64,000 bases of DNA, taken from Pegoplata infirma. Its lineage: Eukaryota; Arthropoda; Insecta; Diptera; Anthomyiidae. Made by a program: the position numbers and the translations under genes. Shown in pieces: positions 45,042-55,750 of this stretch. Where the stretch lies: positions 39,936,518-40,000,517 of the forward strand of contig OY992539.1 of the NCBI GenBank assembly GCA_963921195.1. Direction: 5' to 3'. Positions within the stretch are counted from its first letter, which is position 1, and the number at the start of each line of letters is the position of its first letter. The notes under the pieces are model-generated. The model made no database searches. It saw nothing but the letters and a program-made list of their open reading frames with translations, and was not told the origin of the DNA.

Positions 45042-45639
45042 TAGGAATAATTTCTTAGATTCTCAGACTTTTCAGTAGGAAATATGACTCAGAAAATGCT
45101 TGCGAATCTTAAATTTTTTTTGAGGAAAAGTTTCTCAGAAACATTTAATTTTTCTTTAGAAAAATGTCTCAGAATCTAGGAAATTGAGTCGACAAATTTT
45201 TAAAGGCATTAAAGTATTTAACTTTTCTAATCTCAGATACTTTCTAGTTTGAAGTTTTTCAAAACCTGAACATTTTTGTGTAGAAAGAACGTTTCGGTGG
45301 AAAAATAGGATAGAAAAAATATTTCAGAATCTTAGAGATTTTTTAGGGAAAATAGTCACTAAATCTGAGAATTTTTTAAAAGAAATTGGATTTTTTTTTG
45401 GGAAAATCGCCTTAGATTCTGAGAATTTTCGATGTGTGTTTTATAAATTCTTAATGCTTTTCTGTAGCAAAATAGCTCAAAGCCTCAGAATTTGTCTGTT
45501 GGGATAAAATCTCAAAAAATTTTGAAATCAGGAAACTTTCTTGGAATAAAAATGTCTCAAAATCATTTTGATTAAAAAAAATTTTTTTGTGTAAAAAAAA
45601 ATGTCCCCCCTTCCCCCCAAAGAGCTGGATCCGCGCCTG

Positions 45640-46097
45640 TAAGAGTAAAAAATTATGTATCCTTTCGAAATTTGACAGGTAAATATATTTTTTATTCAAT
45701 AATCATCATTTTAAATTTCAACGGGATCGGACAATTTTTACTGACAGTCCCAATACAAACCACCTCCTGATATTCATGTAATTTCTCAAAATTTTTGAAA
45801 ACGGAAGAAATTTTACTAAAATTTTGATGGCAGATGTTTAACGAGTACTTTGGTACCCGAATTAAATTTGATTATAATCAGATCATTCTTGATTTTATTC
45901 CCCTTAAAAAATTTCGCACGATATTTAGTTAAATCGGTCACAAATACCAGTGTATTTTCTACACTAGTAAACGACCTTACCAAATATACATCTAATCGGT
46001 CCATGTTTGGACTTGATACCCATTTTCGGGAAAACGCTGATGTAAGGTATTATATGGCCGGTATTGACCGACTGTAATTTTCTTACTTGTTTTATTT
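45640..46097 (+). repeat. Dispersed family N, copy with intact 3' tail
   Basis: Contains TTTAAATTTCAACGGGATCG, AATACAAACCACCTCCTGAT, TTTTCTACACTAGTAAACGA, AATCGGTCCATGTTTGGACT and TAAGGTATTATATGGCCGGT. It ends GACCGACTGTAATTTTCTTA, then CTTG and T-rich DNA. The tail is built like that of the DINE-like elements, so N may be a second Helitron-type family. Other copies: 1570-1690, 55288-55750, 59665-59775, and part of 33140-33300. Confidence 0.6.
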
Positions 46098-46128
46098 GTA
46101 GTTGAGGCACTGTCGGGCTAATGTTTAA

Positions 46129-46592
46129 AGCTACGTTCACAATGTCGGAGTCAATCTACTCTCAATCACAGATTGAAATGTTAACTGTTCAAAATGTAGA
46201 GTGGAGTTCTGTCACATAGTATTTGTCATTTTACTTACCTGTTTCACAGTTTCACTAAATTTTGTCATTAAATGTTGTGTACTTTATTCAGTAATTTAAA
46301 TTTTAAAGTTTTTGAATATTTTTTTCCAAATATCATGAAAATTCTTCATATTTGTTTTGTTTTTTATTTTTTTCTTAATGACATTTTAAGAATTGCCACT
46401 TTCAGAGGTGTATTTTTTCTCTGTTAACAGTTAACATAGCTCTGTTAACTCAGATTGGAAACTCCAGAGTAGAACATGTTTGACTCTGGAGTGGATTGAA
46501 AAAGGATAGTCAAATTCAAAAATATGAAAGTGCAAAAGGGTAAGATATAAAATTTTCCACAGATTGGAGTACTTCAACATTGTGAATGCGGC
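46129..46592. mobile_element. Possible piggyBac-type MITE with TTAA flanks
   Basis: The left end is AGCTACGTTCACAATGTCGG. The right end, reversed, is GCCGCATTCACAATGTTGAA. TTAA lies outside each (46125-46128 and 46593-46596). The inverted repeats extend imperfectly for about 35 bp. 464 bp, non-coding. TTAA is common in AT-rich DNA, so the superfamily call is tentative. Confidence 0.6.
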
Positions 46593-46597
46593 TTAAC

Positions 46598-48299
46598 GGT
46601 TTTATATATAAACAATTACTAACTAAGATCAATCTATCAACACCGTAGCATCGAGGCTTCGCTTAAAATGTTTTTTGATTTCAAAAAAAAAATTAAAAAC
46701 CGAATTAAATAATGAATTCTTTTAAGACTCTGTTTAAAAAACCACAATAGGAAAACTAAACAAATCTCATCAAGATGCAAATTTCGCCTTCAATAACAAA
46801 CAAATGATCACAACAACTTAACGAGATGCCACAACATCTACAAACAACAAAATTACGTACAACATACTGAAAAATAAAGACAGGGAATACCGAACAGCAG
46901 CAGTAGCAGAACCAGCAGCAATATGGAAAATGCAGAAATAGCAAACACATTTTAAATCAAGAGCACATCATTTATACACTGAAAAAAAGCAGACTTAAAA
47001 ACCGACGAAATAAAAAAAAATAAGTAAACTCGAAATACAATGAAAGATTTCATCCAAACTGATCTGATCGATTTTGATAATATTGTCATCAAATATTATG
47101 AAATGTGTCATAAAATATGATGATAATAATCAACGAAAATTCCTAAAAAAAATCATATTTCTGTAACTACCCAGCCAAAATTTTGCTAAACTGGAAGTAG
47201 CTTTTGGAAGGCTGCAAGTAGCGCTTCCCAATGCAACGGAATGGATGCATAATTCTCATGGGCCATGTCCCAGTTTAGAGCACTTTTTGGTAGGACTAAT
47301 ACAGCGCCTTTAAGATGCAGTGAAATAAGCACTGATAGACGCACTATTTCGTAGCGCCGACTTTGCCCGAGGTGTCTTTTTCACATCATTATGATAAGAC
47401 TTTTTCTTCAGTACATCCCCATCACAGCATCATCTTCGCAGTTGTAGTTGTATTCGACATTTTCATTGTTTTGCCGGAATTATTTTTTTTTTTAATAAAA
47501 CAAAGAAACAACCAACCAAATAAAAATAACGCGCTTAAGTTGCTTATAAACAAATTGTGGGAGGGGGACCTTAATAAAATAATAAAAAAAAAATCAAAGT
47601 AAAATTGTGCTGGATGCTGGATGGTTGACTGACTAGCTGGTTGGTTAGATGGAGTTAGCAAGCACAAATTGTAGGGGAGCTAGGGATTAGCACAACACTT
47701 TACCCATTGCATGCATATTTATGAAAGTATTTTCCTAGATTGTTGTAGCCATCATCATCATCATCTTCATCATCATTGCTCTTGATGTTTTTTCCCGATT
47801 TTTTTTGTTGTTTTGAAAACATAAAAACGGAATGGTTGGTTTGTTGGTTATAGAGGATTAGATTGCGTGGTTTTCTAGTTAAATAACATCGTAAAAATTG
47901 GGACCACCTTTGCGTAAAAATGTATTTCAAACAACAATTTTTATGGCGAATTATTCGAGGAATTTTTTTCAAATACGTCATTCTAGTCCTAATAAAATGT
48001 TTGAATTTTTTTGTTGTTCTCTTTAATTTGTTTGGTATATTAAAGAGGATTTCAAAACAGATATTCTTGGACTTTTCTTGTTAAATTTGTTATTAGAGTT
48101 TTACTTGATGATCTGTCATTTTATTTAGGCAACTTTGGTTAAAATTTGTTCGGAAAAAATGTGAGCTTTTAAATCAATTACATTATAGATTTAAGCTGAT
48201 AAGACTAGATAACAATTGTCGATAAAATGGAAGTTCACCATGCCCTTCAAGAACATGCATAGATAATTAGGTAATTATTATCCGGGTTCGAGACTCTAC
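46598..48299. other. Unassigned sequence
   Basis: No gene supported. A more GC-balanced patch near 47160-47370 has no open frame of note. Frames near 47360-47990 are short and overlap on opposite strands. Confidence 0.35.
47748..47778. repeat. (ATC)n microsatellite
   Basis: CATCATCATCATCATCTTCA and onward, imperfect trinucleotide run. Confidence 0.85.
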
Positions 48300-48779
48300 A
48301 ATTTTCCTGAACTGGCTAGATCTTGAACTGGCTATATCTCGAACACTTCTGTAAGACACGTGCTGAGATACCATCGGTTCGCAGAAATTTCTTCATATTA
48401 CGCTGGGCGAGAAGCTTTCTGACCAATCGTGTTCTAAAGAACTTGTTGGACACAAAACATGTTACTCCAATGATACCAGGCAGTGGGTTAGTGCTCGCAG
48501 GCAAAAAAGAGTCCTAGCAAAAACTTCTGACAAAAGCCTGTTTGACAAATGGCCAAAAACTTTTGCTACTTTTTTAGTAACAAGTACTCGTTAGTTTTTT
48601 CTTACGTGACAATCAAAATGCATTAGATTTTCACGTAACTTGATACTTTGCTATATGCTAAAAACAAACAGCTGATTTGTTACTGCTACTTTTGTTGCAT
48701 TACCAGTTGAGTAACGAGCCCTTTAGTCCGGATATATGTGGTATCAGTAGGTCAGATGGAGTAAAAAAAAATAATCACT
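48300..48779. other. Unassigned sequence with a small open frame
   Basis: A 62-64 codon frame is open on both strands at about 48316-48517. The minus version includes RKLLAQRNMKKFLRTDG, which is not low complexity, but I do not recognise it. It has no visible neighbours that would suggest a gene. Confidence 0.3.
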
Positions 48780-48865
48780 TAAATGCTTTTTTCGACACCT
48801 CAAAAATGTGTCTGTTTCAACGGATGTCATACTGAATTTTCATACCAAGAACATCAAAAGACTCC
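48780..48865 (-). pseudogene. Jockey-like retrotransposon fragment
   Basis: The minus strand reads DVLGMKIQYDIR, a stop, then NRHIFEVSKKAFK. It aligns with DVLGMKIQSDAHWNKHVF in the copy at 8930-9512, the region after the RT catalytic core. Only about 28 codons remain. It is fused directly to the RTE-like fragment that starts at about 48870. Confidence 0.6.
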
Positions 48866-48869
48866 GATT

Positions 48870-49305
48870 CCCTAATAATTACTATATTTGTTGCGATTCG
48901 TTTTATCTCTCCCCAGCTAAGATCGATACGTCTTACTTCGATGTTTAGTTGTCGACGTTAGGAGTGGGATGGTCTGCCTATTCTTCTTGGTCTACCCTGT
49001 GGGTTCCAGTCAATGGCGATTTCAGCTGTGTCATCTGGAGGCCTACGCAGCGTATGAACAATCCAGCGCCATTTACGATTTAGGATGTCAATATGGATTG
49101 GCCGCTGATTTGTTTGTCTCCAAAGTTCATTATTCGATTTGGTGTAAGGCCGGAAAACCTTAAGAATACGTCGAAGAGATCGATTAACAAACACTTGTAA
49201 AGTGTTTTCATGCTGATCAGAGGGTACCAAATGCTTGGTTGGCTTTTGAGATTCGGTAAGTAAAACCTCGAAAAAACCGAGTGTGGCAAAGTAGTAAGAC
49301 TCCAA
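48870..49305 (-). pseudogene. RTE-like retrotransposon, C-terminal part of the RT protein
   Basis: The minus strand encodes LQVFVNRSLRRILKVFRPYT, then NNELWRQTNQRPIHIDILNR, KWRWIVHTLRRPPDDTAEIA and IDWNPQGRPRRIGRPSHS. After one stop it continues RRQLNIEVRRIDLSWGEIKR. The pattern KWRWIGHTLR..., ...WNPQG.R.RGRP..TWRR and the following Leu/Arg helix is a hallmark of the C-terminal end of RTE-type endonuclease-reverse transcriptases, the 'thumb' and tail beyond the catalytic palm. The catalytic YADD region is not present, so this is a 5'-truncated fossil. It abuts Jockey-like fragments on both sides. Confidence 0.8.
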
Positions 49306-49307
49306 AA

Positions 49308-50890
49308 GGTTCTATACGAACAAAGTCTACATTCGATAGTTCTTTCTGCTCTTTCAGGCAGCAAGACTTTCGTCGTTCGTTAAAAGAGTAAAGAATAATG
49401 CTATTTCTTCTATTCCAACCCTCTGGAAACTTTGTGTTCTCGACAACAACGTCGATGCTGAAATAATAGTAAGTATAATGATTTTAGAAATGATAAATTT
49501 CGGTTAAATCAGGACACAAGTGTAGGTTTAATCAGACATGCAAAAATGCCGTCAGATCCACAGAGGAAACGTTCAATTATGGGCGTTCGAATAAAAAGTC
49601 GTTACTGATATGCATCGCAAAGAGGCGAGAACCGATTGTGCCAAAGTAGACGCAAAAATGTTCTATAAGAACGGCGAAAGTTCTTTCTGCTTCTCAGGGC
49701 AGCAAGACTTTCGTCTTTGGTTAAAAAAGTAAAGAATAATGCTCGTTCTACTATTCCAACATTCTTAAAGGATTATCAATTATTCACCAAACCAGTTGAT
49801 AAGGTCAACCTCTTCGCCGAACTCTTAGCAAGAAATTCTTTTTTGCCTGTTCACGAAACACTATACCTTCGATTTTCTTTCAGGCACAAGCAGTCACAAG
49901 GGTTCTTGCGGATCCCGACGTAAACAACTCACAGGGGCCGGATAGCATATCAGAACTGGTGCTGGAACAGAGCTCTTTTACGTTAGCACGTCCATCGTCA
50001 TAACTCTTCCTATCGTACGAAAATCTTCCCCCATATTCTATCGTGGGCAATGTCCAGCCAACCCTTAAAAAAGGATGCGGCCAACAACCCTGCAAATTAT
50101 CGCCCAATCGCAATATGCTCCAGTAGGAGTTAAAGGAAATCATATATCTCTCTCATCATTTTGGTGAGAGTAAAGTGGTTGCTCTAGATATTTCCAAAGC
50201 TACCATTGTTGCTTTTGGTGTCGGTAATGACTTCTCTCGATTTTAATGGGGTCTAATCCAAACGAGTTTTATATAAATTCAGGAGGAACCGCAAGGTTCT
50301 GTTCTTTCTTCTACTATATTCCTCATTTTTATTAATGGCCTTCAATCCTATCAAATCTTCTGCAGATGACAGCAACATTTTTCTTTAGAGAAAGTGGGTC
50401 ATGCAGCAAAACATAAATAACACACTTAACTAAGATCTCCGAGTGTGATCGAGCAAATATGGTCGATCTTAATGCACTCAGGACCCAATGTTAATCTACA
50501 GACGGGCTGTGGAATCGTCATCTGTAGCTATGGATGGTATAGGTATTGAAGAATCGGATACTCTTGATATTCTGGTCATGAAAATACTGTGTGAAGACCG
50601 TTTGAATAAATACGTGTTACAAGAGTCGAAAGCGGAAATCAAGTGCCTTGGTTTTCTGAAACGGTGAAACCTTACTTCTCTCCATCCGATCTCCGTTCTA
50701 TTTATATATATTTATAGAATACAACTCTCAAATATTGGCAGGTGCTTTACTGTCTATTCCGAAGCTTCTGTTCCGTGTTCAGGGGAGGGTTGTGAAGCAT
50801 ATCAATGACAGTAGTGTATCCAACTCTACTGATTCATTGGAGTATCGTTGGAATGTGGGTTGTGTGACACTCTTCCATTGATATTATCAT
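49308..50890 (+). pseudogene. Jockey-like non-LTR retrotransposon, ORF2 RT remnant
   Basis: In order, in shifting plus-strand frames: KKVKNNARSTIPTFLKDYQL, NLFAELLARNSFLP, VTRVLADPDVNNSQGPDSIS (the GPD motif before the RT fingers), FGESKVVALDISKA (palm motif A, but the second Asp is lost), EEPQGSVLSSTIFLIFING, SADDSN (palm motif C, ADD retained), ILVMKILCEDRLNKYVLQES, IKCLGFLKR, and near the end GRVVKHINDSSVSNSTDSLE. The early segment around AARLSSFVKRVKNNA occurs twice (49308-49430 and 49660-49770), a local duplication. Many stops and shifts. Family knowledge places this in Jockey-clade ORF2. It is non-functional. An oppositely oriented Jockey fragment follows at once. Confidence 0.8.
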
Positions 50891-51235
50891 GGGAATATAT
50901 AGGATTAAAAGTTTAGCCAAGAAGGTCGTAAAGAAAAGAGTAGGAGAAAGAACGGAACCTTGAGGTACAACTGAATTAAGCTGAAACTCGTCGGATGAAT
51001 CCTCATCGAAAATAAGACGTCTAGTGCGGTTTCCAACAAAGCTTGCTATAAATCCAGAGAAGTCATCACCGACACCAAATGTAACAAGTTTCGATACGAG
51101 TGCGCCATGTCACACATGATCAAAAATCACCAAACTTGTATATGGATCGACTCCTTACAGATCTCCCGTAGAACCACATCTACGAAAGCAATACTGACGA
51201 TCGAAAAGAACTGAATTGGATTCCATATAGCAGGG
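50891..51235 (-). pseudogene. Jockey-like RT fragment in opposite orientation
   Basis: The minus strand reads SVLFDRQYCFRRCGSTGDL, the finger motif normally YGFR.GRSTGDL, with the Gly now Cys. It then gives HGALVSKLVTFGVGDDFSGF, IASFVGNRTRRLIFDEDSSD and EFQLNSVVPQGSVLSPTLFF. Motif A, with its catalytic Asp, is deleted or damaged between these blocks. The piece ends at the same point in the element family where the plus-strand copy to its left ends, giving a tail-to-tail arrangement. It cannot be functional. Confidence 0.8.
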
Positions 51236-51504
51236 TTCGAAAAAAAACTCTAACGTACGCTACGTTAGTGTTCTGTACTGAACTATGGCGCGACCGTACG
51301 TTATCCAAGAACACATTCACTATAAAGTTTTTTAGTGATTGTTTCCGAGTACACAAACAGAATACAGAACGTTATGCATGTGAGTCAACGAACACAAACT
51401 CTACGATAATGTACTGTGCTATGTTCACAATCACTAATTGTAGTGGTTGGGTTCTTTTTGAAAAAAAATTTAACTGTACCTTATTTTCCTGATCAATACA
51501 AAGC

Positions 51505-52320
51505 AGAGCATAAGTAGGCACACCCCTCTTCAAGCAAGTTTAGGTTGTGTTAAAATGGTGACAAAATCGGCTACTGCCATTTCGCTCCTCTTTATTTTGA
51601 ACTTTAAAAATCCTGGCTGATCCTGTTTTCGAGTTATTGCTAAATATTTACACTGTTCTACAACAAAAACATCCCAGTCCAAATCTGCCATACATTTTTT
51701 TCTAGCACGTACCGTTTTTGAGATATTCGCTGTCAAAAAGTCAAAAAATAACAATAATTTCGCATTTTTGGTGGACCACTGTTATAGATTCTTCCAAAAT
51801 TAGGACTTTATTTTATATAAAAGGGACCTCCCGATTTCTAAATTGCAATCAAAATTTTTCAGGCATATTCCGCTTGTGAGTTATTCGCGTTTGAAAATTT
51901 TTCCAAGCGAAAATCTCCGACGTAAATATCTCGAAAACGGAACATGCTAGAAAATTTAGACTGCAGTTTAGGAATCAGGAGGTCTACTTTATATGAAATC
52001 AAGTCTTACTTGTTGGAAGCAACATAACAGTGGACCTTCAAAGTGCAAAATCATTGGTTTTTGACTTTTTAACAGCGAATATCTCTAAAACGGTAAGTGA
52101 TAAAAAATTAGATGGCAGATTTGGATTCAGGAGAGCAAAATCTATAAGAGATAGTTGGATATTTCACAATCATTTAGCAATAACCCGAAAACAGGATCAG
52201 CTAGGATTTTCGTATTAACGATTTTTAAAGTTCAAAATAAACAGGAGTGAAATTCCATTAGCCGATTTTGTCACCATTTAAACACAACCTAAACTTGCTT
52301 AAAGAAGGGGTGTTTAGGGG
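51505..52320. mobile_element. Foldback element with CACCCC ends, about 0.8 kb
   Basis: The left arm (CACACCCCTCTTCAAGCAAG, TTTAGGTTGTG, ... GGTGACAAAATCGGCTACTG) is mirrored in the right arm (GCCGATTTTGTCACCATTTA, AACACAACCTAAACTTGCTT, AAAGAAGGGGTG). Arms are about 280 bp, loop about 240 bp. The target duplication could not be fixed. Frames of 62-74 codons in the arms are mirrored and were not called. Confidence 0.7.
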
Positions 52321-52368
52321 CATCTCCTGAGTATTGGTTTAAGTAAAAAAAGAAATATCTGAAAACTA

Positions 52369-52560
52369 ACATGGTTTTTATTGATCGGAAGTATGGTTTT
52401 TGTAAAAATTGTTTTACGGAAGACATATTGACGTTTCTTTCAGAACGTCGCAGTAGGTCGTTTAAAATTTTGGGAAAAGTGGTGACTGCACTAGATATTT
52501 CAAAGGCCTTCGATTGTGTTTGGCAGGATGAGCTCATATTTAAGCTTATAGCCTTGGGTT
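52369..52560 (+). pseudogene. Jockey-like RT fragment (fingers to palm motif A)
   Basis: A 63-codon open frame reads IDRKYGFCKNCFTEDILTFL, SERRSRSFKILGKVV, TALDISKAFDCVWQDELIFK, LIALG. This covers the YGFR..RST..LL finger block, with the conserved Arg and Ser changed (KNCFT), and motif A ALDISKAFD with both acidic residues intact. It stops at LIALG, just before the PQGS motif. Upstream and downstream domains are absent. It is a well-preserved but isolated piece of the same family as 49308-50890. Confidence 0.8.
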
Positions 52561-52564
52561 AAGG

Positions 52565-53468
52565 TTATGTCCACAAACAGTATCCTCTTTTATCCTCCCC
52601 ATAGTCTATTTTTAAATTCCCACACAATACACTACATTATTAGGACATCCCTTAAGTATTATTATATCGTAAATAAAAAATACCTCCATCGTTTGACGTT
52701 TTTCTAAATGTTGCCAATAATATGTTGCTTTTGATTTGTTGGTGTTATTGCAAAAAAATGCATTTTCAAGGAAAATTAATTTTTTTCAAACAACATGCAT
52801 ACAAAATTTTATCGTAAAACAACTAACAACTCATGCCAAATTTCTAAAAAAAAACCCGGTGTGAAAATCAAGAAAAAAACACAAAATTGAAAATGTGACA
52901 AATGTATGTCATATCTAGGTAAACCTGCAATTAATTTTACTGTTGTTCTAAAAAGTTTTCCATAGCAAAAACGACTAGTTTTTCCATTTACATACAAACA
53001 TATCTTGTGCATTTGTGGCTGTATGTAGTGTGTGTGTTACGGTAGACGCCAAACTGTCTGGCACAACTTCAAAAAGCTCCCGTGTTTATGGGTCGTTTTT
53101 ATGTGTGTGAGGAATTCTTTCTTCTTCCACGTCTTCTTCTGCTTGTTTAAATTGTAAACAGCATGTTACCATTTGAAGTACGTACTACGAAAAAAAAATT
53201 TTTAAGGGAAAACCAAAAAAAAAAATTCATATAAAGTTGCAAGACACGACGACGAGTACCACCAAAGAAAGCCAGCAAAGTACATGGTGGTAGTGTGTTG
53301 CAGTAATATTTGTTTATACATCACACGCACGTATCCACTCAAGCATAATTCCCGCGGTCTTTAGCATTTTCATTGCACTACTTGATCTGGAGCACGCACA
53401 TGGGCAATACCAGCAACAACAACAACATCATCATGTTTGGATTTGGCTAACATTTTTCTTGTTGTTGT
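52565..53468. other. Unassigned sequence
   Basis: No gene supported. A more mixed-composition stretch near 53030-53420 contains short CA-rich and AACAAC runs only. Confidence 0.35.
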
Positions 53469-53476
53469 ATATGAAC

Positions 53477-53894
53477 TAGATATGTGCGCGTGAGTGATTT
53501 TTGACCCATACTCACGCTCACGACAGGAATTTTTGAATCACGCACACTCACTCACGAACATATTTTTTCTACTCACACTCACTCACAATCACATGAGTAA
53601 ATTTAATACAACTCATGCAAGCTTCACTCACACTCACGAAAAAAAATTTAAAAACAGCAAAATTTAAAGCGGAATTTTACATACGACGAAATCTTAAATG
53701 AATCCAAATTTTAAAATTTATTTGTTCTTTTTTTGGTACTCACGCAAAATCTCACTCACGCAAAAATCTTTCTCCCGCACACTCATTCTCGCAATTTTTT
53801 GTCCACTCACTATCACGTAAGTTAAATTCAATTCAGTCACACTTACGCGTGATCACTCGTAATATGCTCTAATCTGCTCATGTGCCCATCACTA
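53477..53894 (+). mobile_element. hAT-type MITE, TAGAGATGGGC family, second complete copy
   Basis: The ends are TAGATATGTGCGCGTGAGTG and CTCATGTGCCCATCACTA. The flanks ATATGAAC (53469-53476) and ATATAAAC (53895-53902) match at 7 of 8 positions. CTCACG/CGTGAG clusters lie at both ends, as in 25227-25746. Older than that copy, judging by its damaged ends. Confidence 0.85.
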
Positions 53895-53902
53895 ATATAA
53901 AC

Positions 53903-54410
53903 ACTTTGGCACAATGCAATAAGTAGAATGAAGATGATGATGATGATAAGAATGAGAATGGCCAAGTAAAGTGAAGTAGTTGAAAAGAAATAAAAATTAA
54001 ACACTTGAAATGTCATGCAACTATATTGTTAGATAAATTCTTAGATAGATAGATAATATCAAGTGCTCGCCACATGATATTGAAAAGATTTGTAAAAGGT
54101 GATTATAAAATATTATGGATTTCTTTTGTTATTTTGGAATTTATTTATTCAAACACCCACGTTGCAACAATATTTGTATAATAAAACAAAAATTTGTGGA
54201 TTAACTCAATTTGCACATGGGAGATCTAAAGCGGTCAATATCGATTAAAAGAGAGGGTGTCGAAATAAAGGCTAGCAAAAACAGCTTAAAAAGATATTAA
54301 GTACAAGTATTCAGGGGCGAAGATAACTTTTTCACAACCCAGTTTCATTCACAAAAAGTCCATGAAGTACATCGACTGATACTGATTTCGCTTAGCTTTT
54401 ATTAATATTC
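53903..54410. other. Unassigned AT-rich sequence
   Basis: No gene. There is a short GATGATGATGATGAT run near 53934-53949 and (GATA)n-like repeats near 54045-54055. Confidence 0.4.
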
Positions 54411-54420
54411 AAATATCCAA

Positions 54421-55200
54421 GATGCTGATGGTATTTCTGTACATATTGATTCACCAATCCAGCACTTCAGATCGCTACGCGACGATCTAACTACCGCAAT
54501 GGCTAACAGAAAGTGGAGAGAGCTAACAATAAGTACGATCAGCACAAGATCGTGGTCATGATACAATCTGAAGAAATCTAACTAATTACTCTCACTTTTC
54601 AGATGGAACTTCTGTACACTCACTGGAGTAATCATCGGCCACTGCCTTATAGGTTACCATAGAAAGAAAATGGGACTTATTTCCGATGCCAACTTTAGGA
54701 GGTGCGATAAACCAAACACTGAGAAAACGTTCGAATATATTCTTTGACGCTGTCCTGCTTTGGCCAGAGCCCGCCTGCACATATTGGGCAGACATGTCTG
54801 CAAAAACGGTTTTGGAAGGCGGCTATCTTAACACCGCAATGGCTAACAGAATGTGAAGAGAGGTAACAACAAGTATGATCAGCAGAACATTGTGGTCTTT
54901 CAACAATCTGAAGAAAACTTACTATTTACTCTTACTTACTAGATGGAACTGCCGTACAATCACTGGAGTGATCACCGGACACTGCCTTATAGGTTACCAT
55001 AGAAAAAAAATTTGACTTTTTTCCGATTCCAGCTTTAGGAGGTACTATGAACCAAACACTGAGGAAAGCGGCCAGAGCCCGCCTGCACATATTTTGAAAA
55101 ACATATTTTCGAGAGCTTGGAAACGGTTTTGAGTTTGGGAATAACGCGTCCTATCAGCGTCGCTGAGAAATTTTTGTGGTTTCGCTATGGGCCTCCTATG
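54421..55200 (+). pseudogene. C-terminal region of an I/LOA-like polyprotein, internally duplicated
   Basis: Frames read ADGISVHIDSPIQHFRSLRD at the 5' end, the linker after RNase H. Then come RWNFCTLTGVIIGHCLIGYH and RKKMGLISDANFRRCDKPNT, then after a shift FEYIL, a stop, and RCPALARARLHILGRHVC. The intact motif in the sister at 57174-57620 is C-x2-C, then EETIEHILCHCP. Here the second Cys/His group has lost residues. The same segment recurs about 340 bp further on, also damaged. The C-terminal Cys/His motif of this group is thought to bind nucleic acid. Not functional. Confidence 0.7.
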
Positions 55201-55242
55201 TTAGAAGTCTTTGACTTCACAATCTCTAACCCAACCTAACCA
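54421..55242 (+). mobile_element. 5'-truncated I/LOA-like retrotransposon insertion with 10-bp target duplication
   Basis: AAATATCCAA occurs at 54411-54420 and again at 55243-55252. The insert begins abruptly inside the coding region (GATGCTGATGGTATTTCTGT) and ends with CTAACCCAACCTAACC, like the other insertion that ends at 57701. A target duplication, a ragged 5' end and a fixed 3' end are what target-primed reverse transcription leaves. A 340-bp stretch is tandemly duplicated inside (54488-54827 and 54829-55169). Confidence 0.85.
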
Positions 55243-55287
55243 AAATATCCAATAACCGTGCAAACACATCCTTCTTAATAAAAAAAA

Positions 55288-55750
55288 ACTAGAAAGAAAA
55301 TTACAGTCGGTTATGACCGACCATATAAAAAGTACCTTACACCAGTGTTTCCCGGAAAATAGGTCCAAGTTCAAACATGGACCGATTGGCAAGTCATTAA
55401 CAAGTGTAAAAAACACTCACAAACAAAATTTTAGAGAAAATGCTTTCGGGCAAAATTTTCATATGGGGCCTAATTCCAAAAATGGTTCGGTTATAAGTAG
55501 ATTTGAGTAGGTAAATATAGTACGCGTTAAACACACACAAACAAAATTTTAATCAAGTTCTTTTCTATTTTCATCAAATTTGGTGATTATTGAATTTTGA
55601 AAGAATATCTATAGTAATAGGGTTATTAGAGTTATTTGAGGCAAAACTAAAGTGTACCTTTATATGGGAGCTAGGTCTAAACATGGACCAATTCTTTCCG
55701 ATTTCAATAGGCCTCGTCCCTTAGCCAAATGATGCTTAAATTTCAGTTAT
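55288..55750 (-). repeat. Dispersed family N, minus copy with CTAG end
   Basis: On the minus strand it ends TGGTCGGTCATAACCGACTG, then TAATTTTCTTTCTAG and T-rich DNA. GTCGGT...ACCGAC forms a 6-bp stem about 15 bases before CTAG, a Helitron-like 3' end. Before this are ACACTGGTGTAAGGTACTTT, CAATCGGTCCATGTTTGAAC and TTTTACACTTGTTAATGACT. A second GGTCCATGTTTAGACCTAGC lies near 55680, so two partial units may be present. Confidence 0.65.

Larger units (their letters stand above)
43545..45540. repeat. Decayed array related to the 37-bp minisatellite
   Basis: Units such as GGAAAAATCTGAGAATTTTT, CTCAGATTCTGAGACTTTTT and AAAATGTCTCAGAATCTAGG appear with poor spacing. They are clearly related to the 37336-39155 unit but much older. 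The array is interrupted by the TA element 44332-45041. Confidence 0.7.

Noticed and set aside
48316..48517. Small frame with RKLLAQRNMKKFLRTDG on the minus strand
   Set aside because: It looks protein-like, but I could not place it in any family. It has no start context, neighbours or second copy, and is kept only as a note under the unassigned region.
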